A DNA stretch of 64,000 nt from positions 124,001 through 188,000 of the forward strand of contig NZ_CAMYLS010000005.1 in assembly GCF_947259345.1 (NCBI RefSeq), read 5' to 3'. The stretch comes from an uncultured Maricaulis sp. (GTDB lineage Bacteria; Pseudomonadota; Alphaproteobacteria; Caulobacterales; Maricaulaceae). Shown piece after piece: positions 61,746-64,000 of this stretch. The notes under the pieces are model-generated. The model was not told the DNA's origin, did no database searches, and was given only the letters and a program-made list of their open reading frames with translations. Made by a program: the position numbers and the translations under genes. Numbering within the stretch: the first letter of the stretch is position 1; every line of letters starts with the position of its first letter.

Positions 61746-64000
61746 TGCGTCGTACGTCCTTGATCCTTGCCTGGCTCGCGCTCGTTTGGGAGCGCTCGGT
61801 TCCGGTTGTCTGGCCGGGCCTGGCTTGGGTATCCGGTTTTCTTATCCTGTCCCTTCTGGGCCTGTGGGACAGTATCGGCGACCCTTGGCGTGCGATCTAT
61901 GCGCTGACCTCCCTCGCCCTTGCCATCTGGCTGACCCGTTCGGGCCTGCGCCATTTCGCCTGGCCGGATGCCGACGAAACCGCGCGTCGCGTCGAGGACG
62001 ATTCCGGCATTGTTGCCCGGCCCCATGAAGCACTGACCGACCGCCCGAGTGATCGCGACCCGGTTGCCCGGCGAGTCTGGGACGAACACCAGATCCGCAT
62101 GACCGCGCGCCTGAAAGCGGCTCGGGCCCGTCGCCCTCAGGCCGCCTGGGCCCGGCATGACAGTTTCGCCGTCCGCGGCATGCTGGCGCTGGGCCTGCTG
62201 GTCAGCTGGATGGTCGCCGGCCCGACAGCCCGCGACAGGGTCGGCGAAGCATTTTCGCTGACGCCGATCATCGCCGGCGGCGACACGCTCTCCATCGACG
62301 CCTGGATCGATCCGCCCGCCTATACCGGGCGTGCGCCGATTTTCCTGGCCGCCGACAGCCGTGACGCCGTCGTGCCGGAAGGCTCGACCTTCGTGGCCCG
62401 CATCGCCGGGTCGCGTCGTCAACCGCGCCTGACCCTGCGCGATGGCGACGGACGCCAGCGCACGGACGGCAATGAGATCGGCGACAGCGTCTGGGAAATC
62501 CGGCAGCCGGTTGATCGCGACGCCACACTGCGCCTCGCGGCCCCGGGCACGCGCGAAACCTGGACGCTCAGCGTCACGCCCGACACACCACCACGCGTTC
62601 GCCTCACCGCCGTGCCGGATTCCACCGCTGCGGGCGAACTGGATCTCGACTTCACCGTCACCGATGATTACGGCGCGACTGGCTATGCGCTGGAGCTGCG
62701 CACTGAAGACAGTGATGATGCGTGGCAAGTCCTGCCGATCGAGACCAGCGCGGTCACGCCGGGCAGCGAAGACGATGCCATGACCACTTTGCTGGAAACA
62801 GCGCGGCATCCGCTGGCCGGCAGCCGGGTCGATATCCGGCTGGTCGCCACTGATGCTGCTGGCAATACCGGTCGCTCGCCCGAGCTGGGCATCACTCTGC
62901 CGGCCCGCGTCTTCCTGGACGCCCTGGCCCGCGCCGTCGCCGAGCAACGCCGCGACGTGATGGCCGCGAGCCAGCCCTATGCCGCGCTCGAAGAACCACC
63001 GGTCATGTATGCCGAGGACATCCCGCAAGGTCCGGCGTATTTCACCGAGAACCCGGCCCGCCGCATCGAACGGGCGCCGAACGGGCTGCAACGCGTCGCC
63101 CGCAGCCTCGCGGCCATTTCCGATGCGCCGGAATATTTCTTCGAGGACCCGATCGTCTATCTCGGCCTGCGGGAGGTCCTGCACCGCCTGCGCCGGCAGC
63201 GTGACCAGGCCGCGCTTGGTGATCTGGAAGGTGACCTCTGGCTGATTGCCCTGCGCGCGGAACTCGGCTCGCTCGCTGACGCAGAAGCCGCGCTGCGTGC
63301 TGCCGAGCGCGCACTGATGGAAGCCATGGCCCGTGGCGCCGACGAAACCGAACTGGCGGCCCTGTTCGAGGCCTATGAAGAAGCCATGCAAAACTATATG
63401 GCAGCCATGGCCCGAGAAGCCGCCGAGGAAGGCAACTTCGCCGAAGGCGGTCAGGGACCGAGCCTGAATAGTGAAGGCCTGCAGGAAATGCTCGACGCGC
63501 TCCGTGACGCCGCGGAGCTGGGCAATACCGCCGACGCGCGCCAGGCGCTCGCCGCCCTGTCAGAAATGCTCCGCAACATGCAGATGCAACTCGGTCAGGG
63601 GCAGGGCGAAGGCCAGCAGGACGACCCGATCTCCGAAGCCATCGCCCGCGCCCTTGAAGAACTGGGCGAAGTGATCGGCGAACAACGTAATCTGCAGGAC
63701 CAGACATTCGGCCTTTCTGAACAGGAAGGCGGCGGCCAGCCGCAATCCGGCAATTCCTCCGGTCAGCAGCAGCAGGGCCAGCAATCGGGCGAAGGTCCGC
63801 AATCCCTCGCTGAAAACCAGAGCGGTGGCGGTCAAGGCGCCCAGGCCCTGGCCGATGCGCAGGGTCAGTTGGCCCAGCGCTTCTCGGAATCCGCGGACGC
63901 CCTCCCCGGTGAAGGCGAAGATGCGCTTGGCGGGGCCGGCGAAGCGATGCGCCAGGCCGAAGAAGCGCTTCGCAATGGCGATACCGAAGGCGCGCTTGCG
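61746..64000 (+). CDS. DUF4175/TIGR02302-type membrane protein, partial
   Basis: An ATG at 61746 opens a frame that stays open to the right edge, 751 codons without a stop. The N-terminal part has three membrane helices (about 20-40, 50-66 and 140-160), then a charged coiled region, beta-rich segments (about 180-370) with DDYGATGYALELRT and LLETARHPLAG, and helices with RRLRRQRDQAALGDLEGDLWLIA. After about residue 560 it becomes Gln/Gly/Ser-rich and acidic (QQQGQQSGEG). This layout fits the TIGR02302/DUF4175 family of alphaproteobacteria, whose function is unknown. The 3' end lies outside the window. Confidence 0.88.

Overview
The window is about 64% GC by eye and reads as chromosome of a free-living, probably marine alphaproteobacterium of the Caulobacterales/Maricaulales type (Maricaulis- or Hyphomonas-like). 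Supporting signs are the block rpmB / DUF3108 / SUV3-type helicase / S4 protein / fdxA / carD / rpoH, the tlpA and argH-lptM neighbourhood, a TonB-dependent receptor beside a beta-propeller phytase, and ubiquinone-linked aerobic genes (coq7, etfBA). This is a family-level inference; no species is claimed. There are no rRNA genes, integrases, transposases or CRISPR arrays, so this is ordinary chromosome, densely coded on both strands.

Layout. 1-1.1 kb: a thiamine locus, with a TPP riboswitch, a secreted metallo-beta-lactamase-fold protein and the 5' end of thiC, all on the minus strand. 1.1-9.8 kb: secreted hydrolases, an AraC regulator, an acyltransferase, purA and an exported amidohydrolase. 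9.8-17.5 kb: the conserved information-processing block (rpmB, DUF3108, SUV3-like helicase, S4, TerB, fdxA, carD, rpoH). A 0.6 kb gap full of large inverted repeats precedes rpoH, and the rpoH Shine-Dalgarno lies in a hairpin. 17.5-28.3 kb: signalling and surface genes, namely a nuclease-fold lipoprotein, a sensor-less chemoreceptor module, a TPR-GGDEF-EAL phosphodiesterase, a subtilisin autotransporter with 13 DINPF heptads, tRNA-Arg and a PAS kinase/response-regulator pair. 28.3-46.9 kb: metabolic and maintenance genes (alcohol dehydrogenase, pgeF-selO, esterases, acyl-CoA synthetase, a duplicated DUF417 protein, tRNA-Leu, ExoD, DsbB, Coq7, HNH, GluQ-RS, Rieske oxygenase, HIG1, cobalamin adenosyltransferase). 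46.9-55.1 kb: YceI, a serine hydrolase divergent from a PadR operon, etfBA, an amidohydrolase and a membrane AraC regulator. 55.1-64 kb: phytase divergent from a TonB-dependent receptor that carries an in-frame TGA, a candidate sRNA, tlpA divergent from argH, lptM and a truncated DUF4175 gene.

The most notable items are: the TPP riboswitch controlling an unexpected metallo-hydrolase ahead of thiC; the interrupted receptor beside phytase with a Pho-box-like site between them; an unannotated C-rich-loop sRNA candidate at 59.36-59.46 kb; a possible RNA thermometer at rpoH; the DINPF-repeat protease; a small upstream ORF ahead of padR; and a stand-alone chemoreceptor signalling tip. Four S12 (beta-lactamase-fold) serine hydrolases occur in this one window.
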